Shown: positions 22,442-31,342, numbered from the stretch's first letter. The stretch: DNA of 64,000 nt from Streptomyces sp. NBC_01353 (GCF_036237275.1 NZ_CP108352.1:4092001-4156000); one strand, 5' to 3'. The notes: a model not told the origin generated them from the sequence alone. A program made the numbers and translations.

Positions 22442-24001
22442 ATGCCTGCCACCTCCACCCCCGCGGCGACAGCCGCCCCCTCGCGCTCCCGCCGGCTCGC
22501 CCTCGGCGTCCTGGCGACGGGGATGCTGATGACGATCCTCGACGGCAGCATCGTCACCGTCGCCATGCCGGCCATCCAGAGCGACCTCGGCTTCACCCCG
22601 GTCGGACTCAGCTGGGTCGTCAACGCCTACCTCATCGCCTTCGGCTCGCTGCTCCTGCTCGCCGGCCGCCTCGGCGACCTGATCGGCCGCAAGCGGATGT
22701 TCCTCGCGGGTACGGGACTGTTCACCGCCGCCTCGCTCCTCGCCGGCGTCGCCACCTCCCCCGGCGTCCTGATCGCCGCCCGCTTCCTCCAGGGCGTCGG
22801 CAGCGCGATGGCCTCCGCCGTCAGCCTCGGCATCCTCGTCACGCTCTTCACCGCACCGCGCGAACGGGCCAAGGCCATCGCCGTGTTCAGCTTCACCGGC
22901 GCGGCCGGCGCCTCGATCGGCCAGGTCCTCGGCGGTGTCCTCACCGAGGCGCTCACCTGGAACTGGATCTTCTTCATCAACCTCCCCATCGGCATCGCGG
23001 CGCTTCTCGTCGCCCTCCCCGCGCTGCCGGGCGACCGCGGCCCCGGTCTGAAGGCCGGAGGCGGCGCGGACGTCCTCGGCGCGCTGCTCGTCACCACCGG
23101 TCTGATGCTCGGGATCTACGCGGTCGTCAAGATCGAGGAGTACGGCGCCGCTTCGGCCCACACCCTCGGCCTGGGCGCCCTCTCCCTCGCCCTCCTCGCC
23201 GGCTTCCTCGTCCGCCAGGCCAGGACCGCGAACCCCCTGATGCCGCTGCGGATCTTCCGCTCGCGCAGTGTCTCGGGCGCCAACCTGGTCCAGATGCTGA
23301 TGGTCGCCGCGCTCTTCTCCTTCCAGATCCTCGTCGCGCTCTACATGCAGAAGGTCCTCGGTTACGGCGCAGCCAAGACCGGTCTCGCGATGCTGCCGGC
23401 CGCGGCGGTCATCGGCGCGGTGTCCCTCGGCGTCTCGACCCGGCTGATCGCCCGCTTCGGTGAGCGCAACGTCCTGCTCGCCGGCCTCGCCCTTCTCGTC
23501 GGCGTCCTCGGACTGCTGACCCGGGTGCCCGTGAACGCCTCGTACGCCACCGACCTGTTGCCCGTGATGCTGCTGGCCGCCGGCTTCGGCCTCGCGCTCC
23601 CCGCCCTGACCTCGCTCGGCATGTCCGGCGCGAAGGAGGAGGACGCGGGCCTCGCCTCCGGCCTGTTCAACACCACCCAGCAGATCGGCATGGCGCTCGG
23701 CATCGCGGTCCTCTCCACCCTGGCCGCCTCCCGCACCGAGTCCCTCACCGCGGCGGGCCGCCCTGCCGCCGAGGCCCTGACCAGCGGCTACCACCTGGCC
23801 TTCGGGGTCGGCGCCGCCCTCGTCCTCGCCGCCTTCGCGGTCGCGCTCACCGTCCTGCGGCAGCCGAACCGGGGAGAGACGAAGAGCCGGGAGACGCGGG
23901 ACCAGGAGACGAAGTTGCAGGAGCCGGAGTCGCAGGAGCCGGAGACCCGGGAGCCGGAGACCCGGGAGCAGCGGGAGCGGGTCGCAGCCCCCGCCGCGTG
24001 A
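22442..24001 (+). CDS. DHA2-family MFS drug exporter (14 TM, EmrB/QacA type)
   Basis: This 519-residue membrane antiporter probably exports drugs or an endogenous toxic metabolite. About 14 hydrophobic segments are visible. Motif A is G-R-L-G-D-L-I-G-R-K-R and the DHA2 hallmark in TM1 is D-G-S-I-V-T-V-A-M-P-A-I. Motif C-like G-A-A-G-A-S-I-G-Q-V-L-G-G is present. The cytoplasmic C-terminus is a charged repeat tail (E-T-R-E-P-E type) encoded by 15-bp tandem repeats and lying antisense to the end of the EamA gene for 155 bp. The MarR gene and operator upstream imply ligand-induced expression. Confidence 0.92.
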   Translation: MPATSTPAATAAPSRSRRLALGVLATGMLMTILDGSIVTVAMPAIQSDLGFTPVGLSWVVNAYLIAFGSLLLLAGRLGDLIGRKRMFLAGTGLFTAASLLAGVATSPGVLIAARFLQGVGSAMASAVSLGILVTLFTAPRERAKAIAVFSFTGAAGASIGQVLGGVLTEALTWNWIFFINLPIGIAALLVALPALPGDRGPGLKAGGGADVLGALLVTTGLMLGIYAVVKIEEYGAASAHTLGLGALSLALLAGFLVRQARTANPLMPLRIFRSRSVSGANLVQMLMVAALFSFQILVALYMQKVLGYGAAKTGLAMLPAAAVIGAVSLGVSTRLIARFGERNVLLAGLALLVGVLGLLTRVPVNASYATDLLPVMLLAAGFGLALPALTSLGMSGAKEEDAGLASGLFNTTQQIGMALGIAVLSTLAASRTESLTAAGRPAAEALTSGYHLAFGVGAALVLAAFAVALTVLRQPNRGETKSRETRDQETKLQEPESQEPETREPETREQRERVAAPAA

Positions 24002-24842
24002 GGGCCACCCCCGCCAGCACGACGGCCATCCCGGCCACCACCCGTACCGTCAGCGGTTCGTCGAGCACGAGGGCCCCGAGCGTCACCGACACCACCGGCA
24101 GCAGATAGCCGACGGTCGCGGCGCTCGTCGGGCCCTCTTCCGCGATCATCCGGTAGTTGAGGTGGAAGGTGAGACCGGTCGCGAAGATCCCGAGGACGAC
24201 GACCGCGAGCACCCCCGTCCACGTCAACCGTGCCTCTCCGCCGGAGGCCAGTGCGGGCACGCTCAGGACCGTCGCCGTCAGCAGCTGCGCGGCGGAGAGC
24301 GCCAGCGGCGCGGTGCCCCGGTCGGTGAGCCGGCGGGCCATGTAGGCGAAGGCCACCGCGTAACTCGCCGAGGCCGCGAGCAGGGCGAGCGCGCCGAGGC
24401 TCATCAGACCGCCGTCGCCGCTCCACGGGGCGAAGATCAGCAGGACACCGGCGAAGCCGAGGACCAGACCGCCGAGCCGGGCCGCGGACAGAGGGCGCTC
24501 CGTGCCGAGAGCCAGGCCGATGAGCAGGGACCAGAGCGGAGTGGTGGCGTTCAGGACGCCCGCGGTACCGCTGTCCACGGTCTGCTCGCCCACGCCGAAC
24601 AGGAAGAACGGCAGGGCGTTGCAGAAGAAGGCCGCGACGACAAGGCGCCCCCAGGTCCCCCGGTCCCTGGGCAGTCTCTGCCGCGCCGCGTACGCGAGGG
24701 CGAGGAGCACGCCCACGCCCAGCAGACACCGGACGAAGGTGATCCACCCCGGGGTGAGGCCGTGGTCGAGGGCCAGTTTGATCCACAGGAAGCCGGAGCC
24801 CCAGAGCAGGGCCAGGACTGCCATCCGTATCGCCGATGTCAT
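23847..24842 (-). CDS. EamA-family (DMT) exporter
   Basis: This 331-residue membrane protein of the drug/metabolite transporter superfamily has ten hydrophobic segments in two EamA halves (about 1-135 and 145-280), with the characteristic W-G-S-G-F-L-W-I-K-L-A opening. It probably exports an amino acid or related metabolite. The ATG reading MTSAIRM is chosen as the one before the first helix. After the last TM (ending near R-R-G-L-R-P) there is an unusual Pro/Ala/Ser-rich tail of about 45 residues that is antisense to the tail of the DHA2 exporter gene. It is divergent from a LysR regulator gene with only 72 bp between starts. Confidence 0.9.
   Translation of the reverse strand: MTSAIRMAVLALLWGSGFLWIKLALDHGLTPGWITFVRCLLGVGVLLALAYAARQRLPRDRGTWGRLVVAAFFCNALPFFLFGVGEQTVDSGTAGVLNATTPLWSLLIGLALGTERPLSAARLGGLVLGFAGVLLIFAPWSGDGGLMSLGALALLAASASYAVAFAYMARRLTDRGTAPLALSAAQLLTATVLSVPALASGGEARLTWTGVLAVVVLGIFATGLTFHLNYRMIAEEGPTSAATVGYLLPVVSVTLGALVLDEPLTVRVVAGMAVVLAGVALTRRGLRPAPAAPGSPAPGSPAPATPAPATSSPGPASPGSSSLPGSAAAGR
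23921..23980. repeat. 15-bp tandem repeats encoding both transporters' tails
   Basis: Four 15-nt units (GAGCCGGAGACCCGG type) start at 23921, 23936, 23951 and 23966, with weaker units back to about 23886. On the plus strand they encode the E-P-E-T-R tail of the DHA2 exporter, on the minus strand the Pro/Ser/Ala tail of the EamA protein. Confidence 0.88.
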
Positions 24843-24914
24843 GGCCTCCACGGTCCTCGTCACCACTCGACAGGACAAGCGAAGAATCATGCATCCAGGG
24901 TTAAGCTGTGCTAC

Positions 24915-25796
24915 ATGCTGGACGTGAGACGTATGCAGATGCTCCGGGCGGTCGTGACCAGCGGTTCCGTCACCGCCGCCGCGGCGAACCTCGGCTACAC
25001 CCCCTCCGCCGTGAGCCAGCAGATCGCCGTCCTGGAGAGGGAGGCCGGCATCGCCCTGCTCGAACGCTTCGGCCGGGGCGTCCGCCCGACCGCGGCGGGG
25101 CGGCTGCTCACCGAGCACGCGGCCGTGATCGGCCGGCAGGTCGCGGAGGCGGAGACCGCCCTCGCCGATCTGCGGGCGGGACGCACCGGGCAGATCGTGG
25201 TGCGCTACTTCGCCACGGCGGGCGCCGATCTCGTCGCCCCCGCCCTGGCCCGGTTCCGGGCCGAACACCCGGGCGTGCGGGTCGACCTGCGGCTGGTCGG
25301 CGAGTCCGCGACGGACGAGGAGCAGGCGGACCTCACCCTCGTCGTACGGCCCCGGGGCGCGACCGGCGAGGGGGTCAGGCTCGTCCATCTCCTCGACGAT
25401 CCCTACCGCGTCGTGCTGCCCAAGGGCCACCCGCTCGCCGACCGCCGGACGGTCGACCTGGCGGAGCTCGCCGACGAGCCCTGGGTCGGCAGCGAGCGGC
25501 CGGGCCCGTGCCTCGACGCCGTCCTGGAGGCGTGCGCTGCGGCAGGGTTCACCCCGGACATCGCGGTGGAGTGCGAGGAGTACGCCACCGCGCAGGGCTT
25601 CGTCGCGGCCGGTCTCGGCATCAGCCTGGTGCCGCTGCTGGGCCTGGGCAGCCGCCATCCGCAGGTGGTCGTGCGCCGGGTGCGCGGCCCGGAGCCGGTC
25701 CGCTCGATCCACGCGGCGGTACGGGAGTCCTCCCTCGCCCTGCCCGCCGTACGCGATCTCCTGGCGGCGCTTCGGAGCGACCGGCCGGCCCGGTGA
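24915..25796 (+). CDS. LysR-family transcriptional regulator
   Basis: This 293-residue regulator has the N-terminal LysR winged helix (R-R-M-Q-M-L-R-A-V-V-T-S-G-S-V-T-A-A-A-A-N-L-G-Y-T-P-S-A-V-S-Q-Q) followed by the linker helix and a periplasmic-binding-protein-like effector domain (about 90-290). It is divergent from the EamA exporter, the classic LysR-exporter arrangement, so it most likely activates that gene in response to the exported metabolite. The 72-bp gap contains an ATGCAT palindrome about 25 bp before this start. The start ATG is the only one that keeps the first helix intact. Confidence 0.93.
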   Translation: MLDVRRMQMLRAVVTSGSVTAAAANLGYTPSAVSQQIAVLEREAGIALLERFGRGVRPTAAGRLLTEHAAVIGRQVAEAETALADLRAGRTGQIVVRYFATAGADLVAPALARFRAEHPGVRVDLRLVGESATDEEQADLTLVVRPRGATGEGVRLVHLLDDPYRVVLPKGHPLADRRTVDLAELADEPWVGSERPGPCLDAVLEACAAAGFTPDIAVECEEYATAQGFVAAGLGISLVPLLGLGSRHPQVVVRRVRGPEPVRSIHAAVRESSLALPAVRDLLAALRSDRPAR

Positions 25797-25830
25797 CGGC
25801 GCTCCAGCGCGACTGATCGGCCAGGTGACG

Positions 25831-25920
25831 GGCCCTTCAGGAACCTGCCCGCCCGGTCACGGCACTTCAGGAACCCGAGCGCCCGGTCACGACCCTTCAG
25901 GAACCTGCCCGCCCGCCAGG
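25831..25920. repeat. 30-bp tandem repeat at the end of the HelR-like gene
   Basis: Three 30-nt units start exactly at 25831, 25861 and 25891 and share CTTCAGGAACC...GCCCGGTCAC. The third unit covers the stop codon (25887-25889 side) and last codons of the minus-strand helicase gene; the first two fill the gap to the LysR stop at 25796. Confidence 0.9.
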
Positions 25921-27875
25921 CTGGCGGGCAGCGGCTCGCTGTGGACGATGTCCAGTCGGGAGACGGCCCGGGTGAGCACGACGTAGAGCCGGTGCAGGCC
26001 CCGCTCCTCGGCCGCCACGATCGCGGCGGGCTCGGCGACGACGACATGGTCGTACTCGAGCCCCTTCGCCGCCGTCGCCGGCAGAACGGTCAGCCGCGAG
26101 CCCCCAGTCCCCTCGAGCGCCCGCGTCAGCGGCCCGATCTGGCCCTCCGCCGCGATCACGCCCACCGAGCCCTCCTTCGCCAGCGCCGCGCGGACCGCGC
26201 CGACGACGCCCGCGGCCACGTCCGCGACCCGGGCGACCGTCACCTCCCCGTCCGCGCGCAGCGACCGCCCGGCCGGCACGTCCGTCCCCAGCTCCGGCAG
26301 CAGCCGGTTGGCGAGCTCGACGATCGCGGCCGGGACCCGGTAGCCGGTGGTCAGCGGCACGATTTCGGCCTCCGGCTTGCCCAGATGGGCCAGTTGCCCG
26401 CGCCAGTCGCGCGCCGCCCACGGGGTGGTCCCCTGAGCCAGGTCGCCGAGCACGGTCAGCGAACCGAAGACCGCGCGGCGGGCGATCGCCCGGCACTCCA
26501 TCGGGGACAGGTCCTGGGCTTCGTCGACGACGACATGGCCGTAGCCCTCGGGGCGGGCGATCAGCCCGGCCACTTCGTCGAGCAGAACGAGGTCGGCGGC
26601 GCTCCACTTCACCGAGCGGTGGGAGCGGGGCGCCTTCGTCCAGCGGATCGCGTCCCGTTCGGACTCGGACAGCGCCGCGTCGCGCGGATCGGTCAGGACC
26701 TCGGCGAGCACCTCCTGGGGTGTCGTCCTCGGCCAGCAGGCGTCCACGAACGCCGAGACCGGCCGGGCCCGTTCGATCCTCCTCACCCAGGCGTTGCCCA
26801 GGGGCCCGGCGCGCCGTTCCGCCGCGAGCTGGAGGACGCGCACGACCCGGGCGCGGACGCGTTCACGGCCGGTGGCGTAGGGCGGGGCCTCCTCCCGTAC
26901 CGCCATGACGATCTCCGCGAGCTTCTCCGGCCCGATGCGCAGCCGGAGCGGGCCGTCGGCGAGGGCCAGCTCCCCTTCGGGGACGACCACCCGCGCGTAC
27001 AGGGCCCGGCGCAGCACCCCGGCCATCCGTGGGTCGTGCTTGACCCGCGCCGCCGTCTCGGCGTCGACCGCGCCCACCTCGTGCAGGGCGACCTCCTCGG
27101 CGACGGTCGACTGCCGGATCCCCGTCTCGCCCAGGGCGGGCAGCACCTCGGAGATGTAGGAGAGGAAGGTGCGGTTGGGGCCGAGGACGAGGAGGCCGGA
27201 GCGGCGGACGCGCTGCGGGTGGGTGTAGAGGAGGTAGGCGGCCCGGTGCAGGCCGACGGCGGTCTTTCCGGTGCCGGGCGCGCCCTGCACGCACACGGAG
27301 GCGGTGGGCTCGGACCGTACGAGATCGTCCTGTTCGGGCTGGATGGTGGCGGCGATGTCCCGCATCGGGCCGACGCGGGGCCGTTCGATCTCCCCGGACA
27401 CCAGGGGGCTGAGGCCCGGATCCTCGCCGGCGGTGAGGTACTCGTCCTCCAGGCCGGTCAGATCGGCCGAGTCGCCCAGGCTGTACGGGGCCCAGCCGAA
27501 CCGGCGCCGCCGGACCAGGCCCTGTGGGTCGTGGGATCCAGCCTGGTAGTAGGCGCGGGAGACGGGGGCGCGCCAGTCGACGACGAGCGGCGGGGCGGCC
27601 GGGTGCTCGGCGATCCGGCGGCGGCCGATGTGGTGGGTCTGGCCGGCCTCGCGGTCGAGGCGGCCGAAGAAGAGGGGGCCGGGCGGCTGCTCGCCGAACT
27701 CCTTGGCCTGGGTGCGCAGGTGGTAGCCGAGTGCCTCGGCGTCGGCGCCGGAGGCGGCGGCGTTCTCGCCGATGACGACCTGTTCGGCCACGTCCTCGGC
27801 CATCCGGGCCAGGGCTGCGTGGCAGGCGTCGTGATGGGTCCGCTCCTGGAGGAGTTCATGGTCGAGAGACGTCAT
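25887..27875 (-). CDS. HelD/HelR-like RNA polymerase-associated helicase (UvrD/Rep superfamily)
   Basis: This 662-residue ATPase belongs to the HelD-type branch of SF1 helicases. The coiled N-terminal part (about 1-90) and the V-V-D-W-R-A-P-V-S-R-A-Y-Y motif are typical of HelD proteins, which insert arms into RNA polymerase. Walker A is C-V-Q-G-A-P-G-T-G-K-T-A, Walker B is V-V-D-E-A-Q-D-L-S-P, and motif III-like L-G-D-L-A-Q-G and T-A-A-K-G-L-E-Y-D-H-V-V-V follow. The related HelR of S. venezuelae displaces rifamycin from RNA polymerase, so a rifamycin-tolerance role is plausible. A TetR gene lies upstream on the same strand with a palindrome between. It ends in a 30-bp repeat. Confidence 0.88.
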   Translation of the reverse strand: MTSLDHELLQERTHHDACHAALARMAEDVAEQVVIGENAAASGADAEALGYHLRTQAKEFGEQPPGPLFFGRLDREAGQTHHIGRRRIAEHPAAPPLVVDWRAPVSRAYYQAGSHDPQGLVRRRRFGWAPYSLGDSADLTGLEDEYLTAGEDPGLSPLVSGEIERPRVGPMRDIAATIQPEQDDLVRSEPTASVCVQGAPGTGKTAVGLHRAAYLLYTHPQRVRRSGLLVLGPNRTFLSYISEVLPALGETGIRQSTVAEEVALHEVGAVDAETAARVKHDPRMAGVLRRALYARVVVPEGELALADGPLRLRIGPEKLAEIVMAVREEAPPYATGRERVRARVVRVLQLAAERRAGPLGNAWVRRIERARPVSAFVDACWPRTTPQEVLAEVLTDPRDAALSESERDAIRWTKAPRSHRSVKWSAADLVLLDEVAGLIARPEGYGHVVVDEAQDLSPMECRAIARRAVFGSLTVLGDLAQGTTPWAARDWRGQLAHLGKPEAEIVPLTTGYRVPAAIVELANRLLPELGTDVPAGRSLRADGEVTVARVADVAAGVVGAVRAALAKEGSVGVIAAEGQIGPLTRALEGTGGSRLTVLPATAAKGLEYDHVVVAEPAAIVAAEERGLHRLYVVLTRAVSRLDIVHSEPLPASLAGGQVPEGS

Positions 27876-27905
27876 ACGCCCAGCCTAGGCGAATAACGTT
27901 ACCGA

Positions 27906-27920
27906 GTTAAATTTATTAAC
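27906..27920. promoter_or_regulatory. palindromic site between tetR and the HelR-like gene
   Basis: GTTAA-ATTTA-TTAAC is a perfect 5-bp inverted repeat within a longer AT-rich stretch that also has CGAGTTA twice in direct order. It lies 31 bp before the helicase start, in a 63-bp gap. It is a good candidate TetR operator and contrasts strongly in base composition with the surroundings. Confidence 0.6.
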
Positions 27921-27938
27921 GAGTTACAGGTGGTCGAT

Positions 27939-28553
27939 TCACCCGTACGCGAGACCGTCCCGCAGCGCACGGAACGCCCCTTGGGCAGCCGCCACCGCGT
28001 CCGGATGCACGGCGTCCGCGCTCTCCCCCGCCGCGATCCGGCGCACGTTCTCCTCCGCCAGGATCCGCAGGACGGCCACGATCTGACCGGCCGCGAGCCG
28101 CGCGTCCAGACCGGCCCCACCACCGTCGAGCGCTTCCGCGAGGGCCGCCTCCGACCGGCTCTGGTAGGCGTGGAGCCGCGCGACCAGCGCCGGAGTGCCG
28201 TACAGCAGGCGCTGGAAGGCGAGGACGGCCGGGTGGTCGCAGAGCCCGGTCACCGGCTCGCGCCGCTCCAGACCGGCGAGGACGTGCGCCCGCAGGGCGT
28301 CGAGCGGCGCGACCCCCTCGCCACGCCCGGCCACCACCCGGGCTGCCTCGTCCTCATGGTCCGCGAACCGGTAGAGCGCCAGGTCCTCCTTGCTCGGGAA
28401 GTACCGGAAGAGCGTCGGCTTCGAGACCTCGGCCGCGGCCGCGACCTCGGCGACCGAGACGGCGTCGAAGCCCTTCTCCAGGAAGAGGGTGATGGCGGCC
28501 TCCGAGATGGCCTGCCGGGTCCGCTCCTTCTTCCGCTCCCGAAGCCCGGTCAC
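27939..28553 (-). CDS. TetR-family transcriptional regulator
   Basis: This 204-residue repressor has an N-terminal TetR HTH (about 1-60: R-E-R-K-K-E-R-T-R-Q-A-I-S-E-A-A, then V-A-E-V-A-A-A-A-E-V-S-K-P-T-L-F-R-Y-F) and an all-helical ligand domain. The GTG start (V-T-G-L-R-E-R) is chosen because GGAGGGCGGGAA lies directly upstream; the longer in-frame start only adds Gly/Arg residues. It is co-directional with and just upstream of the HelR-like gene and probably represses it through the palindrome at 27906-27920. The TnpB element has inserted on its upstream side, 132 bp from the start, and might have separated it from older promoter elements. Confidence 0.9.
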   Translation of the reverse strand: MTGLRERKKERTRQAISEAAITLFLEKGFDAVSVAEVAAAAEVSKPTLFRYFPSKEDLALYRFADHEDEAARVVAGRGEGVAPLDALRAHVLAGLERREPVTGLCDHPAVLAFQRLLYGTPALVARLHAYQSRSEAALAEALDGGGAGLDARLAAGQIVAVLRILAEENVRRIAAGESADAVHPDAVAAAQGAFRALRDGLAYG

Positions 28554-28685
28554 TTCCCGCCCTCCGCCAAGGCGACCGCGGCCCCCGCCCGCCACGCGGC
28601 TGCAATGCTCACGGGCAGGTGATTCCCGCCGCCGTCACCCTTGCCATCCACCACGACTGCCGCCCGTCCTTGCTTGACGACCATC

Positions 28686-29933
28686 CTATTGACGTGCTCC
28701 CCGAAATGGAGTCCCGGGGACTCCTGCCACGACCATGAGGCCATCGGGGTGGCTTCCTGCTTCTTCGCGCGGTGCCGGGACTCTCGTCCTGGTCTTACCT
28801 GCGCTCTGCGAGGCGTTTAGCCTGTCCGCCCGTCCGGCGGCCAGGGTGTTCTTGGATGCGTTGTCGTCGCGATCATGGACGGCCCCACATGCCCTACAGG
28901 TCCACTCCCGGACATGGAGAGGCTTGGGGCCGTCCTTGACGCCGCAGGCGGAGCAGACCTGGGAGGTCGGCTCGAAGCGGCCGATCTTCCCGAAGTACCG
29001 ACCGTGTCTGGCAGCCTTGTACTCCAGCATGTTCACGAACGCGGACCATCCGGCGTCGTGTACGGACTTGGCCACCCGAGTGCGCCCGAGGCCTGCCACC
29101 GCAAGGTCTTCCACATACACCGCTTGGTTGTCGCGAATGATCTGAGTGGAAGCCTTGTGGTGCCAGTCCCGACGTCGGTCGGCCACCTTGGCATGCTGGC
29201 GAGCAACCTTGATGCGCGCTTTGGCCCGGTTCCTCGACCCCTTCACCTTCCGGGACAGATCCTTCTGCAGCCGCTTCAGCTTTCTCTCGGAGCGACGCAG
29301 GAACTTCGGGGATGCGATCTTCGTACCGTCGGACAGGACGGCGAACGTCGTGAGTCCGAGGTCGATACCGACCTCGGACTCACGCTCGGGCAGGAGGTCC
29401 GGTTCGGTGTCCACGACGAAGCTCATGAAGTACCGGCCGGACGAATCCAGGATCACGGTCAGGGAGGTGGGTGCGGCGGGCAGCTGTCGTGACCAGTTCA
29501 CCTTGATGGTGCCGACCTTGGCCACGTATACCGTGCCTTTTCCCCGGAGGGAGAAGGCATTGGTGTTCAGGCGGATCGACTGCCGGGTGTCCTTCTTCGA
29601 CTTGTATCGGGGTGGGGAGACCCGCGGGCCCTTGCGCTTGCCACTGAGGGAGTCGAAGAAGTTCTTGTAGGCGGTGTCCAGATCCCGTAGGGACTGTTGC
29701 AGCACGACCGCCGACACGTCCGCCAGCCAAGCACGTTCCTCGGTGCGCTTGGCCTGCGTGATACGCATCCGGGACAACTCTGCCGACTTCACATACGGCA
29801 GGCCCGCCGCATGCGCCTCTCTGCGATCACGCAGACAGTCGTTCCACACCACACGAGCACACCCGAACGCCTTCGCCAGCGCGGAGCGCTGCGAGGCATC
29901 CGGATACACGCGAAAGTTGTAGCGAAGCTGCAT
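28686..29933 (-). CDS. tnpB: IS200/IS605-family TnpB (RNA-guided nuclease, OrfB)
   Basis: This 415-residue TnpB has the RuvC catalytic residues intact: Asp191 in V-G-I-D-L-G-L, Glu275 in Y-V-E-D-L-A-V and the last acid in H-D-R-D-D-N-A-S-K-N (about 354-357). The zinc finger is C327-C330 and C346-C349. The N-terminal OrfB HTH (Y-N-F-R-V-Y-P-D) is present. TnpB proteins are RNA-guided DNA endonucleases that help their element persist. No tnpA lies nearby, so any movement depends on a transposase elsewhere. The coding frame runs through the presumed right end of the element (GTCAA at 28689-28693) and takes its TAG stop from flanking DNA. Confidence 0.93.
   Translation of the reverse strand: MQLRYNFRVYPDASQRSALAKAFGCARVVWNDCLRDRREAHAAGLPYVKSAELSRMRITQAKRTEERAWLADVSAVVLQQSLRDLDTAYKNFFDSLSGKRKGPRVSPPRYKSKKDTRQSIRLNTNAFSLRGKGTVYVAKVGTIKVNWSRQLPAAPTSLTVILDSSGRYFMSFVVDTEPDLLPERESEVGIDLGLTTFAVLSDGTKIASPKFLRRSERKLKRLQKDLSRKVKGSRNRAKARIKVARQHAKVADRRRDWHHKASTQIIRDNQAVYVEDLAVAGLGRTRVAKSVHDAGWSAFVNMLEYKAARHGRYFGKIGRFEPTSQVCSACGVKDGPKPLHVREWTCRACGAVHDRDDNASKNTLAAGRADRLNASQSAGKTRTRVPAPREEAGSHPDGLMVVAGVPGTPFRGARQ
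28689..28850 (-). ncRNA. candidate omega/reRNA overlapping the 3' end of tnpB
   Basis: In this family the guide RNA is the 3' end of the tnpB transcript running to the right end. Here the last about 160 nt include a perfect hairpin GGAGTCCC-G-GGGACTCC (28708-28724) 15 nt before the end. If so, the guide would begin at 28688 and read TAGGATGGTCGTCAAG on the minus strand, which is the flanking chromosome. The 5' limit is arbitrary. Confidence 0.4.
28689..29933 (-). mobile_element. lone-TnpB insertion element (IS605 group), minimum extent
   Basis: The element separates tetR from the Eis-type acetyltransferase gene. The right end is inferred at TCAA on the minus strand (complement at 28689-28692), following the G-G-G-G-A-G-C-A-C-G-T-C-A-A type end usual in this group. 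The left end lies somewhere between 29934 and about 30090 and cannot be fixed from this sequence alone. Internal composition is slightly lower in GC than the neighbours. Confidence 0.7.
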
Positions 29934-30097
29934 GCCGTCACGCTATTTACCGCCGCCTTCACAGAACAAGCGAAGAACTCGAAAGCCGGGCATACGCCCA
30001 GTTTCAGCGATACAATTCCTCCTTCCCCGTCGAAGTCCTGGCAGCTATGGCAGCGCCCAAGAGCCTGTTTCGGCACAGTGCGGAGTGAGACTCCCGG

Positions 30098-31342
30098 TCA
30101 GAAGATGTCCGGGCACCAGGGCCGGCGGGAGGTCCGCAGCAGGGCGTCCGCGCGGGCGGCGGCCCCCGGGGTGACCTCCTCGACCCGGCCGAGAGCGGCG
30201 AGCCGTACCGCCGACTCGTCACCGAGCGAGAGCGTGCCCAACTCGGCGATGTCGAGGGCGAGATCGGCCGGGGCATCGGACGGCTCACAGGCGGCGCCCT
30301 CCGGGGAGGCGTCCAGACGGTAGCGGCCGCCCGCCAGACCGGCCGCGTCCCGCAGATCGAGGACCAGGCTGCCGGAGGCCCCGTACGTACGGCCCTCCAG
30401 GACCTTCGCGACATCCAGCACCCGGACCCAGAGCATGTCGGCCTGCGTGGTGATGTGGGCGGCACGCGGGTCGGGCAGCAGCAGCGGGAGGAGGTCGTCG
30501 GGGGCGCGGTTGCCGGACTTGATCGTGGTGACCCAGTCGATCGAGCAGAGATAGCGCCACAGCGCCCGCTCGGCCGCCGGTGTGACGGCGATCAGGTCCT
30601 TGACCTTGGCCGTGTTGAGGGGCTGCTTGGCATCGCCCCAGGTGTCGTCGCAGGTGTAGGCGGCGAAGCCCTGGGGCTCACCGTCCTCGTCACGGAAGAC
30701 GACGTAGAACGGCTCGGTCCACGGGGAGTTGTGGAAGGCGAGACCCGTCTCGACGTCCCAGCGGCGGCTGTCGCGCTCGACCATCCCGGCCCGTACGCCG
30801 GCGAGCCGGCGGTGCAGCGCGGGGCCGATCTTGCGGATCTCCTCGCCGTCGGCGAAGTCGATCCGTCCGCCGTCCTCGGGCCGCCCGGTACGACGCGGGT
30901 CGAGACCGGCGCGGCGGACGTCCACGGTCCACTCGGTCGTCCAGGTCGCCGGACCGAAGCCGTACCGGCCGTAGATCGGGTACTCGGCGGCGATGAGTGT
31001 GGCGACGGCGTCGCCCCGCTCCTTCGCGGCGGCGAGATCGTCCGTCATCATCCGGCTGAGCAGCCCCTGCCGGCGATGCGTCGCGGAGACCGTGACACCG
31101 CTGACGGCGTCGGCGACGAGCGAGCCGCCGCCGACGGCGCTCAACTCCTGCGTGAACGAACGGAAGGTGGCGACCACGCGGCCGCCGTCGAAGACGCCGA
31201 GCACTCGGGAGAGATCGGTGTGCGGCAGCCGGTCGGCGACCTCCTCGTCCGTCACCACCGGCGGCCGGAGGAACCCGGTGCTGACGGCCCGGAGCCAGTC
31301 GGGGTACTCGGACTCGACGACAGGACGCACCTCAAGAGTCAT
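30098..31342 (-). CDS. Eis-family GNAT acetyltransferase
   Basis: This 414-residue protein has the Eis architecture: an N-terminal GNAT domain with [15 protein letters not shown] (acetyl-CoA loop R-R-Q-G-L-L), the [10 protein letters not shown] signature, a second GNAT-like domain, and a sterol-carrier-like C-terminal domain ending in a conserved W-C-P-D-I-F whose terminal carboxylate acts in catalysis. Eis proteins acetylate aminoglycosides at several positions, or lysines in proteins; the natural substrate here is unknown. The ATG start is followed directly by the first GNAT strand. The TnpB element lies just past its stop codon. Confidence 0.92.
   Translation of the reverse strand: MTLEVRPVVESEYPDWLRAVSTGFLRPPVVTDEEVADRLPHTDLSRVLGVFDGGRVVATFRSFTQELSAVGGGSLVADAVSGVTVSATHRRQGLLSRMMTDDLAAAKERGDAVATLIAAEYPIYGRYGFGPATWTTEWTVDVRRAGLDPRRTGRPEDGGRIDFADGEEIRKIGPALHRRLAGVRAGMVERDSRRWDVETGLAFHNSPWTEPFYVVFRDEDGEPQGFAAYTCDDTWGDAKQPLNTAKVKDLIAVTPAAERALWRYLCSIDWVTTIKSGNRAPDDLLPLLLPDPRAAHITTQADMLWVRVLDVAKVLEGRTYGASGSLVLDLRDAAGLAGGRYRLDASPEGAACEPSDAPADLALDIAELGTLSLGDESAVRLAALGRVEEVTPGAAARADALLRTSRRPWCPDIF

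Noticed and set aside
29934-30097. tnpA (Y1 transposase) partner or exact left end of the TnpB element
   Set aside because: There is no room for a transposase gene, and no clear target tetranucleotide or subterminal hairpin could be fixed.
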